Below are positions 1 through 6,571 of a stretch of 7,183 nt of DNA, in pieces. Numbering within the stretch: position 1 is the stretch's first letter; each line of letters begins with the position of its first letter. The notes beneath the pieces are model-generated. The model saw only the letters and a list, made by a program, of their open reading frames with translations, made no database searches and had not been told where the DNA came from. The translations under genes were made by a program, and so were the position numbers. Origin of the DNA: an uncultured Muribaculaceae bacterium (GTDB lineage Bacteria > Bacteroidota > Bacteroidia > Bacteroidales > Muribaculaceae); the NCBI GenBank assembly GCA_910584735.1, contig CAJUBM010000131.1:1-7183 (forward strand), read 5' to 3'.

Positions 1-79
1 GAATCAGCCCTAATTTTTCGATGTCTCAAAAAGTTTTATCGGACAGCAATATTTCAGTTATTTAAAACAGATCCGGGAA

Positions 80-1801
80 TCAGTCCATGCGGACGAACAT
101 GGGAACCCATGCTGAGAGCGAGACGGTGCCGGAAACAGTGCCTCCGTTAAGCAAATCCACGCCGGTGCCGGATATTGTCCACGATGCATCGGCCTGAGGG
201 AAGAGAATCACTACCTTGTTGGCTGTCTCGGAATCGTATTTGGTTACCTCGAGTACATCGCCGGAGGTACGGGTCGTTACCGTACCGCGCCACAATGCGG
301 GATTCTCCTTACGGGCATTGAACACCTTTGCCACATAGTCGTGCAGACGCTGCTCGTTGGCATTAAAGCCGGTAATGCGTCCCGATGTACGGGCCTTGTT
401 GTCGGCATTTCCATCTCCGCTCTTGTCGCCGATTTCATCACCATAGTACGTACATGCCGGGCCGCTGTAACATGCCACGGCGGCATGGCGGGTCATAAGT
501 TTCTCCGGGGTGCTTTCCACATCCACAAAATCACCCACGCGGCTCGTATCATGATTGCTGAGGAAAATTGTGGGATTTACACCTGCGTCACGGTAGCCGC
601 GTCCGGCGGCATCGTTCTTCAGCAACCATTCTATAGTGCCGATGCCATAACGCAGGTTTACAAGGTTATCCTTGCCGTCAAAATCCATCACGCTCTTAAG
701 ACCGTCCTGCCGGGTAACGGTTATATTCCCGGCGGAGGTCCAATCCTCGCCTACCATATAGCCGAGCGTACCCCACTGCTCGCCACGTTCACGACGTTCG
801 GCACACACGGCCTCGACTTCCTCGCGGAGATCCTTCCAATAGTTATGTCCACCCTGGTAGACCTGGTAACACTGGTCAAGACGCCATCCGTCAACGCCGT
901 ACTCGTCCATCCAATAACGAACCACCTCCTTGAAATACGGCAGTGAGCCCGGGAAGGCGATATTGCCTGAATCGGTGCCACGCACGTTCTGGGCCGTACG
1001 GTTGTCGATGTAGTTCCCCTGCGGGGATGCACCCGTAGCATTGCTGTGGTGTCCGAAAACACCGTCAAGGATTACATACATGCCACGCTGATGGGCCTCG
1101 TCAACCAATTGGCGGAACTCCTCGTTAGTGCCGAAATGCGGGTCGATATTGAAATAGTCGTTGGCAAAATAGCCTGTGGCCTTCAGCTTCTCATCGCCGT
1201 TACCACCATTTGAGGAATCGAACACAGGGGTCATCCATATGGCGTTCATACCCAAATCGTGGATATAGTCAAGCGCCTCGATTATACCTTTCAGGTTACC
1301 GTTCTTCCTATGTCCCACAGGCCCCCACATATCGGTGTACCCTACGGCGCCACCTTCACCATGCCGGAAGGAACCCACCATAATCTGATATATGGAAAGC
1401 TCGCGGAAATCACCGGTGAGATTGACCGGCGAGGACGCGACAGACACATTTACCGTATATGTCTTCGTAAGAGAGCCGTCCGTAACGGTGCATACGACAG
1501 GTATATCACCCCTTTGCAATGATGCGACCGAGTGATTGGAAAAGATATTGCCGGCAACATCTATCTCTACCTTGGCCGACTTAGACGCCGGGACAGCGGA
1601 AAGAGTAACCTTTGAAGGCCGCTCGAGCACCACCGTATAAGAGGTAGTGTTACTGTCAAACTCTACCAGGTTGCCATCCTCGGACCTTATCTCGAGATAA
1701 GACAGCGAGGCATCTTCGGCAAGAGCCGGAACGGCTGCCGGCATCAAAGACAGGGCAGCCAGGACTGCGCCCAACCGGCGCGATATATTTTTGATAATCA
1801 T
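80..1801 (-). CDS. Secreted GH13 alpha-amylase family enzyme with N-terminal cadherin-like beta-sandwich domain
   Basis: This 573-residue enzyme is predicted to hydrolyse alpha-1,4-glucans (starch or maltodextrin) outside the cytoplasm. A Sec signal peptide covers residues 1-28 (basic start, hydrophobic core, A-L-A before E29) with no lipobox. Residues about 31-121 resemble the cadherin-like beta-sandwich domain, including the typical NTTSYTV segment. The GH13 barrel spans about 132-500. Region I is LDGVFGHH (D246, H251), region II GWRLD (nucleophile D309), region III GED (acid/base E352) and region IV SNHD (D418); SLPYF at 286-290 sits where region V is expected. A beta-type C domain follows (about 505-573). 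The triad is complete, so the enzyme should be active. The Asn before the region I His is Gly250, which is unusual. No T9SS tail is seen. The gene begins 36 bp after the GLUG gene, so the two are probably co-transcribed. The start is the only one that gives a full signal peptide. Exact specificity (alpha-amylase, neopullulanase or maltogenic) cannot be fixed from sequence. Confidence 0.94.
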   Translation of the reverse strand: MIIKNISRRLGAVLAALSLMPAAVPALAEDASLSYLEIRSEDGNLVEFDSNTTSYTVVLERPSKVTLSAVPASKSAKVEIDVAGNIFSNHSVASLQRGDIPVVCTVTDGSLTKTYTVNVSVASSPVNLTGDFRELSIYQIMVGSFRHGEGGAVGYTDMWGPVGHRKNGNLKGIIEALDYIHDLGMNAIWMTPVFDSSNGGNGDEKLKATGYFANDYFNIDPHFGTNEEFRQLVDEAHQRGMYVILDGVFGHHSNATGASPQGNYIDNRTAQNVRGTDSGNIAFPGSLPYFKEVVRYWMDEYGVDGWRLDQCYQVYQGGHNYWKDLREEVEAVCAERRERGEQWGTLGYMVGEDWTSAGNITVTRQDGLKSVMDFDGKDNLVNLRYGIGTIEWLLKNDAAGRGYRDAGVNPTIFLSNHDTSRVGDFVDVESTPEKLMTRHAAVACYSGPACTYYGDEIGDKSGDGNADNKARTSGRITGFNANEQRLHDYVAKVFNARKENPALWRGTVTTRTSGDVLEVTKYDSETANKVVILFPQADASWTISGTGVDLLNGGTVSGTVSLSAWVPMFVRMD

Positions 1802-1837
1802 GATTCCAGATATTTAAGGATTAGTCGGTCAACAAAA

Positions 1838-3442
1838 TTATCTTTTTACAATCTTTACAATCTGTATGCTGCCATCCGCACCGACAACCGATAGCAGATA
1901 CATACCGCATGGAAGCCCGGAACAGTCGACCATCGCTGTGGAAGAGCCTGCATACGAGGCCTTCGCTACGGCAGTGCCCGAGACAGAGGCTATATATACA
2001 CCTACCACACCGTCAGCGGATTCCACAGTGACGAAATCATCCACTACCGTGGGGAACACCTCTATACGTCCGCACAAAGTGCCGCCGGCTATCTCTAAGG
2101 CCGTAAGACCCGGAGAGGGGTCAACCTGGCCGCCGATACGGGCAAGCACCGGATACTCACGCGGTGCCACGCCCCTCTCCCACTGCCATACGTCATCGAA
2201 ATCCCAGCCAAGGGTTTCTGAGAATGTGCTTTTGGAAAGAAGGTCAGGGGTCTGCTCTATGGCATGATGGCCGTATGTGCTCCATGCGCTCTGGGATGTG
2301 GCCATAGCGGGCCAGCTGAAATTCGTATGCTGGGTGTTCTGCGAGTTATCGTTGCCGCCGAAACGCGCCACATAGTTCGCGCCCTCAGGTGCCTCGATGC
2401 CGCTGTTCATAGCCACGCTGTTTGTTATCGTGCCGTAGTTGGCTCCCACCATACCTCCGGCATAGTTGGCAGCCGACACACGGCCTGACGAATAGCAACG
2501 GCTTATAGAGCCGAGATTCTTTCCCACAAGACCGCCGCAGGCATAACCGTCGGGAGATGACACCGAGGCGGTGGAATAGCTGTCGGAAATATCGGCCCCC
2601 TTATTCTCACCTGCCAGGCCGCCGGAACAGATTGATGTCGCCGTTACCGAACCCGAGGTAAAGCACCTGCTTACCGTGCCTGAAAAAGCATATCCTACCA
2701 ACACGCCGCAGTATGTAGCCCCGGACACCGTGGCATCCGCTACCCCGAGATTGGAAATCGTCGCACCCTCTATGGCACAGAAAAGCCCTGTGGCAGAGCC
2801 TATGGCCGAAGTTCCCGCAATCCGCACATCAGAAATCACATGGTCGTTGCCGTTGAAAATCCCGTGGAAAGGCTTCTCCATGGAACCGATTCCGGGAAAA
2901 TCGCCCAATATAATATCCTGGGAAAGGATGAAGCACACGTTCGCAGCCCAGTCGGAAGGGGTAGCGGCAAGCTCGGCCATATCTGCGGCATTAGAGAGCA
3001 CGAACGGAGACTCAACCGTTCCCTCGCCGCCGGAATACGCCTGACGCATCTCCGACACCGGGACCATGCAGTCCTCGGTCTGGCCGGACGTGGTACGGGC
3101 AATGAACCCTATGGTAGTGAGCGACTCCATCTGCGCGTCCGACAAAGAATAGAACGTCTTTATGTCGTCCACCGCGATAGAATACACCCCTGAGGATTTA
3201 CGTGTCATCTTATACTTGGGTGCTATGGCGCTCCCCCAGTCTACGGTAGGCTGGGAGCCCCCTTCCGTCCATGTGTAGCAATACACATCCTCCCCCATAT
3301 CGGTGGTTGTGATGGTTACTTCAAACCCCTTGGTCTTCACTACGGGTGAAGGGGTCGTTTCCCACGTCGCATCATATTTGGCTGCCGAGGCAGAAAGGCA
3401 CAGCAGGCCCGTGAGCAACGCGCTAAAACATCTCTTTCGCAT
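1838..3442 (-). CDS. Secreted GLUG-repeat protein with glucanase-type N-terminal domain and T9SS-like C-terminal tail
   Basis: This 534-residue exported protein has no recognisable catalytic site. The start at 3442 is preferred over an in-frame ATG at 3496 because it begins the signal peptide MRKRCFSALLTGLLCLSASA directly and follows an A-rich leader; the longer form would bury the signal. Residues about 28-128 match the N-terminal domain of the large amylase at 3928-6453 (KYKMTR then VYSIAVDDIKTFY, against KYRLTR then LYALHIGDMRQFY). Residues about 217-348 hold five GLUG-type repeats (GGLVG, then roughly GxISxxYSxGxVS), expected to form a right-handed beta-helix. The stretch from G412 to L433 (WDFDDVW then YPVL) is a common ending of GLUG regions. 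Residues about 455-534 resemble a T9SS type A sorting domain (VFP near 462, SGLPCGMYLLSV, final IVKIVKR). A surface glucan-binding or adhesion role is inferred from the shared domain and the adjacent amylase; it could instead be a general adhesin. Confidence 0.88.
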   Translation of the reverse strand: MRKRCFSALLTGLLCLSASAAKYDATWETTPSPVVKTKGFEVTITTTDMGEDVYCYTWTEGGSQPTVDWGSAIAPKYKMTRKSSGVYSIAVDDIKTFYSLSDAQMESLTTIGFIARTTSGQTEDCMVPVSEMRQAYSGGEGTVESPFVLSNAADMAELAATPSDWAANVCFILSQDIILGDFPGIGSMEKPFHGIFNGNDHVISDVRIAGTSAIGSATGLFCAIEGATISNLGVADATVSGATYCGVLVGYAFSGTVSRCFTSGSVTATSICSGGLAGENKGADISDSYSTASVSSPDGYACGGLVGKNLGSISRCYSSGRVSAANYAGGMVGANYGTITNSVAMNSGIEAPEGANYVARFGGNDNSQNTQHTNFSWPAMATSQSAWSTYGHHAIEQTPDLLSKSTFSETLGWDFDDVWQWERGVAPREYPVLARIGGQVDPSPGLTALEIAGGTLCGRIEVFPTVVDDFVTVESADGVVGVYIASVSGTAVAKASYAGSSTAMVDCSGLPCGMYLLSVVGADGSIQIVKIVKR

Positions 3443-3541
3443 TTTAATTGATGATGAATGTAAGATAATCAGAGGGATTTCCGCACCCTCTTCCAAATGA
3501 TTTAAGGCTTTGACGCCATTGACTTATTTCTAATCGTCTGA

Positions 3542-3549
3542 CAAAGTTA
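3542..3549 (-). promoter_or_regulatory. Candidate Bacteroidetes -7 promoter element for the GLUG protein-amylase operon
   Basis: The minus strand reads TAACTTTG, an exact match to the Bacteroidetes sigma-ABfr -7 consensus TAnnTTTG. It would place the transcription start near 3535 and leave a leader of about 93 nt before the ATG at 3442. No clear TTTG -33 element sits 19-21 bp upstream, so support is partial. The leader contains a small 6-bp hairpin (AGAGGG at 3471-3476 pairing with CCCTCT at 3486-3491), and an A/T-rich stretch precedes the start codon instead of a Shine-Dalgarno site. Confidence 0.5.
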
Positions 3550-3678
3550 CAACTTTTTGACGTAACGCCGCGATGAAGTCGCAATTATTGGCAACTTTAA
3601 ATGTCTGTGGCAAAATTCAAATAAACGTATTCCAACAAGAAATCATTATCCGTGGTAACATTAAAATGCCCTCGTATG

Positions 3679-3829
3679 ATAGTGGCGCCGGACCTCCGGG
3701 ACGGCAGGCCACCCGAAGAATCGCAGCGGAGTCAAGAAATGCTAACTTTCTATCTATGAATTATAGCTGACTATTCCTCGGCTGCGCCTCTTCGGGTGGC
3801 CTGCCGTCCCGGAGGTCCGGCGCCACTAT
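3679..3829. repeat. 41-bp perfect GC-rich inverted repeat with 69-base AT-rich centre
   Basis: The arms 3679-3719 and 3789-3829 are exact reverse complements over 41 bases, beginning ATAGTGGCGCCGGACC and ending ACGGCAGGCCACCCGAAGA. Pairing continues imperfectly inward (3722-3727 with 3781-3786, then 3729-3731 with 3777-3779). The centre 3720-3788 is AT-richer and has no evident gene. There is no U tract on either strand, and the arms are far longer than an intrinsic terminator needs. A repetitive extragenic or MITE-like element is the favoured reading; a structured RNA or an invertible segment is also possible. Confidence 0.9.
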
Positions 3830-3911
3830 AAAGTTACCGTTGCCAAAAGTGTTATATAGCAGAAGTGGTGTGTCAAAAAAATGAATTTTGACACACCACT
3901 ATAATGTTACC
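3823..3911 (+). repeat. Direct repeat closing each hairpin (CCACTATAAxGTTACC)
   Basis: CCACTATAAAGTTACC (3823-3838) and CCACTATAATGTTACC (3896-3911) match at 15 of 16 bases. Each begins in the right arm of one of the two hairpins and runs into its flank. The reverse complement is present in two pieces at the left: GGTAACATTA (3654-3663) and TAGTGG (3680-3685), separated by 16 bases. This shared boundary suggests the two hairpins are related units, or that one was inserted beside or within the other. Confidence 0.65.
3864..3900 (-). repeat. 15-bp perfect hairpin just downstream of the large amylase
   Basis: The arms AGTGGTGTGTCAAAA (3864-3878) and its exact complement (3886-3900) flank a 7-base loop. 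On the minus strand it lies 27 bp past the amylase stop, where a terminator or 3'-end stabilising stem would sit, but TTCTGC rather than a U tract follows. A 14-base stretch at 3606-3619 (TGTGGCAAAATTCA) resembles part of its left arm with one mismatch, so a related stem fragment may lie further along the spacer. A transcript-end role is inferred from position. Confidence 0.7.
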
Positions 3912-3927
3912 AGGAATGAGGGGGATG

Positions 3928-6453
3928 TCAGCGGACGGCGAGCTTGGTGGGGCGGCCGTCAACGATGACGATGTAGATGCCGGGGGCGAGGCCGCGCAGG
4001 GGAACGCGGACGCCTGCGGTGTTGTAGGCTTCGGCGGAGGTGTAGTTGCCTATTATCTCTATGTCGGAGCCGGAGACTGTCACGGCATAGGCGCCGGAGG
4101 GTTCAGCGGTGACATTATCAATGCCGGCAAGGGTGGTGGTGCCGTAGATGGCGTATGCTCCGGCGGGGAGGGTGACGGTGGTGGATGTCAGTGAGGGGGT
4201 CACGCCCGGCGAGCAGCTTACGAGGTTGTAGGTGGCGTTGTCGGTGAGGTTTACACCTGTGGGTATAGCCATGTCGCCGCTAACGGCCGGATTGACGAAG
4301 AGATATGCAGCCTTGTTGCCGCTGACGAGCGACAGGGTGCGTCCGCTCTTGAAGGTGGCGAGGTTGACGGAGGTCTCAACCCCCTCGCGGAAGAGCTCGG
4401 GGTTGTTGCCACGGAAGGACAGAATCTCGGCGTAGGAATCGTGTAGGCCACGGTTAGGTTCACGGTCAAGGTAGCTCCATACCACCTTCTTGTTGCCCGT
4501 GTCGTTGCCTGTGGAGTTCTTGGTCGTCTGGTCGGCACCGAATTCCTCGAACTGCCATATCATGTGCGCACCGGGAGCCATGAGCATCTGTGCCGCCAGC
4601 GAACCAAGTCGGCGGCACGACATGTCGGCCTTCCCCTTTACGTCGTCAACGCCCCATTTCGACTGCTTGTAGGCGGGACGTTCCTCATCGTGGCTCACGG
4701 CATAGCTTACGGTAGAGCCCCATGTGCGGCTGTCTTTCGGCGCATAGAAACGGTTGAGGTCGGAAGAGGACTCGTAGCCCATGGCATACTGGCAGGCGTT
4801 GTTGTTCACATTAGCCCAGTTGATTTCGCCGTCCTGGGCCATCTCGTTCTCCTCCTTGGCCGTGGCGAGGTTCTCGTTGATGAAATATGCATCGGGGGCA
4901 ACCTCCTTCATGGCCGCGTGGAGAGCCTTCATGCGGGCCACGCGGGTGGCGTTGTATTGATTGGTCTTGGCATCGCTCGGGGGGCCGAACGTATTGGTCG
5001 AGGGGCTGTAGGTATTGCCGTAGGAATCGTTGTCGCCAAGGCCCTTCACGAGGTCGAAGCGGAAACCATCGACCTTATAGGCCGTGAGCCAGTAGCGCAG
5101 CGCATCCTCGAACTGCTGCTGCACCAACGGGTGTCCCTGGTGCCAGTCGTGGAGCACGGAATAGGAATGGGGTGCCGAACCGTTGAAGCAGGGATTGTCC
5201 TGGATTGGATACATCGCCCACCAGGGGTGCTGTCCGTCAGCCTGGTTGAAAACTATGTCGAGTATCACGGCCAGACCCATCTCATGGGCGCGGTCGATAA
5301 GGAGGCGGTAATCATCGGGAGAACCATAGGCCTTATCGGGAGCGAAATAGAAGTTAGTGTTATAGCCCCACGACTTGTTGCCGTTGAACTCCATCACGGG
5401 CAGAAGCTCTATGGCGTTCACGCCGAGCGACTTTATATATCCCAATTTCGCTATAAGACCCGATATGTTGCCGTTTCCGAGAGCCTTACCCTCATCGCCG
5501 GTAAAGTCGCGGATAAGGAGTTCGTAGACAATGAGGTCCGACTGCGGCACACCCTTGAAGTCGGTCACCTTCCAGTCGTAGACATCAGCCTCGGAATTAT
5601 AGACGGCGGCATGGACGCCCGGCAGTTTCGCCGCGTCATAAGCGGGACGGTCGGGGAACACCCATGAAGGAATGTCCTTGTCATCGGGGGTAACCACGAG
5701 ACGGGCATAAGGGTCGCCTACTGCGGTCTGCCCCGAAAGGAGGTAATAATACACATAGTCACGTCCTTTTTCAAGCCCCGGCACGGTAAGCCAGAAATAG
5801 CGCTGGCCGTCGTAGTCGGTATAGTTCATCTGCTGCTGAGGCACTAAGGCGTAGTCGTTCCACGAACCGATGAGGAGGACATCGTCCTTACCCGTGGCCG
5901 CGAGGCAGAAAGTGGCAGAGCCGTCGGGATTCGTCACGGCACCCATCTGCGGCACCCCGCCGGGATAAGCCAGTTCCTTACATTCGGGGAACACAGAAGG
6001 GAAGATGGTAACGAATATATCGCCCCAGCTCACGGTCTTCCCCTCTTCCTTGCTCGTGGCGTTGCGGAATACGAAAGCCAGACGTTCGATCTTCTCGTCA
6101 GGATTGGTGATGCCGTAGAACTGGCGCATATCGCCGATATGGAGTGCGTAGAGGTTCTCCCCTTCGCGGGTGAGGCGGTATTTGGCATCGTTCGTGCCCC
6201 ATGCGGGGGCATAACGCCAGTCGGAGGATGATTTCGAAAGGTTGGTTATCACCCCCGTGTGGGCATAGACCTCATCAGACTGCGGGAGATCCATCAGTCC
6301 CTGCGAACCCCAGTCGGCATGAAAAGTGATTATAACATCTTTGGAATCGGGAGTAAGCACTGCCGGGGTGGTAGTCACCACCTGGGCCGGAAGCGTGATG
6401 GCGCCGAGGCAGAACATCACCACTGCCAACAACGCCGTGTAAAAGTTTTTCAT
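3928..6453 (-). CDS. Secreted multidomain GH13 amylase/pullulanase-like enzyme with CBM48-like module and T9SS-like tail
   Basis: This 841-residue enzyme probably acts on starch, glycogen or pullulan at the cell surface. The start at 6453 begins a signal peptide (MKNFYTALLAVVMFCLGA, cleavage near A23/Q24); an in-frame ATG at 6510 would place 19 polar residues ahead of it. Domains in order: a Bacteroidetes beta-sandwich domain (about 27-152) shared with the GLUG protein; a CBM48/isoamylase-N-like module (about 175-255, LLIGSWNDY and FWLTVPGL); the GH13 barrel (about 305-690); a beta-type C domain (about 695-772); and a T9SS-like tail (about 774-841, GLAPGIYIVIVDG). Catalytic residues are present: region II DGFRFD (nucleophile D467), region III NEN (E527) and region IV SHDE (D589). 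Region I is LDIVFNQ, with D399 but Gln404 in place of the usual His. The N-terminal layout favours a branching-linkage-tolerant amylase or pullulanase-like enzyme, but specificity is not proven. The gene stands alone between a terminator and the repeat-rich spacer. Confidence 0.93.
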   Translation of the reverse strand: MKNFYTALLAVVMFCLGAITLPAQVVTTTPAVLTPDSKDVIITFHADWGSQGLMDLPQSDEVYAHTGVITNLSKSSSDWRYAPAWGTNDAKYRLTREGENLYALHIGDMRQFYGITNPDEKIERLAFVFRNATSKEEGKTVSWGDIFVTIFPSVFPECKELAYPGGVPQMGAVTNPDGSATFCLAATGKDDVLLIGSWNDYALVPQQQMNYTDYDGQRYFWLTVPGLEKGRDYVYYYLLSGQTAVGDPYARLVVTPDDKDIPSWVFPDRPAYDAAKLPGVHAAVYNSEADVYDWKVTDFKGVPQSDLIVYELLIRDFTGDEGKALGNGNISGLIAKLGYIKSLGVNAIELLPVMEFNGNKSWGYNTNFYFAPDKAYGSPDDYRLLIDRAHEMGLAVILDIVFNQADGQHPWWAMYPIQDNPCFNGSAPHSYSVLHDWHQGHPLVQQQFEDALRYWLTAYKVDGFRFDLVKGLGDNDSYGNTYSPSTNTFGPPSDAKTNQYNATRVARMKALHAAMKEVAPDAYFINENLATAKEENEMAQDGEINWANVNNNACQYAMGYESSSDLNRFYAPKDSRTWGSTVSYAVSHDEERPAYKQSKWGVDDVKGKADMSCRRLGSLAAQMLMAPGAHMIWQFEEFGADQTTKNSTGNDTGNKKVVWSYLDREPNRGLHDSYAEILSFRGNNPELFREGVETSVNLATFKSGRTLSLVSGNKAAYLFVNPAVSGDMAIPTGVNLTDNATYNLVSCSPGVTPSLTSTTVTLPAGAYAIYGTTTLAGIDNVTAEPSGAYAVTVSGSDIEIIGNYTSAEAYNTAGVRVPLRGLAPGIYIVIVDGRPTKLAVR

Positions 6454-6518
6454 CCGGATAGAATTATGGATTATATAGTTTATTTCCTGTAGTCGGTTAA
6501 AGAACGGCACATACAGAA

Positions 6519-6548
6519 AGGCCCGGCGTCCATAACGGGGCCGGGCCT
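6519..6548 (-). terminator. Intrinsic terminator after inositol-3-phosphate synthase gene
   Basis: Perfect 9-bp GC-rich arms (6519-6527 and 6540-6548) enclose a 12-base loop. Read on the minus strand, the stem AGGCCCGGC/GCCGGGCCT is followed by TTCTGTAT; with the T closing the stem this gives a short, interrupted U tract. It starts 23 bp beyond the stop at 6572 and 65 bp before the start at 6453, so it should end the inositol synthase transcript. The large amylase therefore needs its own promoter in 6454-6518. No convincing TAnnTTTG element was found there. Confidence 0.8.
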
Positions 6549-6571
6549 GGAGTGTTTATGCGGTTTGCTTA

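Larger units (their letters stand above)
3653..3912. repeat. Outer 11-bp inverted repeats bounding a 260-bp possible MITE-like unit
   Basis: TGGTAACATTA at 3653-3663 is the exact reverse complement of TAATGTTACCA at 3902-3912. The pair encloses both hairpins and ends 15 bp from the amylase stop codon. The nested inverted-repeat layout and the short termini are compatible with a small non-autonomous mobile element. No target-site duplication is visible in the immediate flanks and no transposase is present, so the mobile reading is tentative. Confidence 0.45.
3443..3927. other. Repeat-rich intergenic spacer
   Basis: These 485 bp separate the large amylase from the GLUG gene. No credible protein is seen: open frames here are short, lack family features and cross the inverted repeats. 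From right to left the spacer holds a 15-bp perfect hairpin (3864-3900), a 41-bp perfect inverted repeat (3679-3829), an AT-rich stretch (about 3550-3652) and the candidate promoter (3542-3549). An 11-bp inverted repeat at 3653-3663 and 3902-3912 encloses both hairpins. The base composition jumps sharply, with very GC-rich arms embedded in AT-rich DNA. Confidence 0.8.

Noticed and set aside
1..79. Possible terminator or IS end downstream of the smaller amylase (TGTCTCAAA near 22-30)
   Set aside because: No GC-rich stem precedes the T-rich tract on the minus strand. The TGTCTCAAA stretch has no matching partner within the window, so neither reading is supported.
341..946. Plus-strand open frame of 201 codons
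   Set aside because: Antisense to the smaller amylase, whose catalytic motifs lie in the minus-strand frame; no signal or family features.
3443..3496. Upstream in-frame start (3496) for the GLUG protein
   Set aside because: It would add 18 residues ahead of a complete signal peptide that starts at 3442.
3573..3770. Short plus-strand open frame in the spacer
   Set aside because: It crosses the left arm of the 41-bp inverted repeat, has no ribosome-binding context and shows no protein-like features.
3653..3912. CRISPR array
   Set aside because: The repeats are inverted and only two direct copies of a 16-bp motif occur, with no regular spacers.
4564..5667. Long plus-strand open frame of 367 codons
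   Set aside because: It lies wholly antisense to the large amylase's GH13 coding frame, has low-complexity V/G/H/R-rich content and no recognisable domain. It is a shadow of the real gene.
6454..6510. Upstream in-frame start (6510) for the large amylase
   Set aside because: It adds 19 mostly polar residues before the signal peptide and lies only 9 bp from the terminator hairpin, leaving no room for a promoter.
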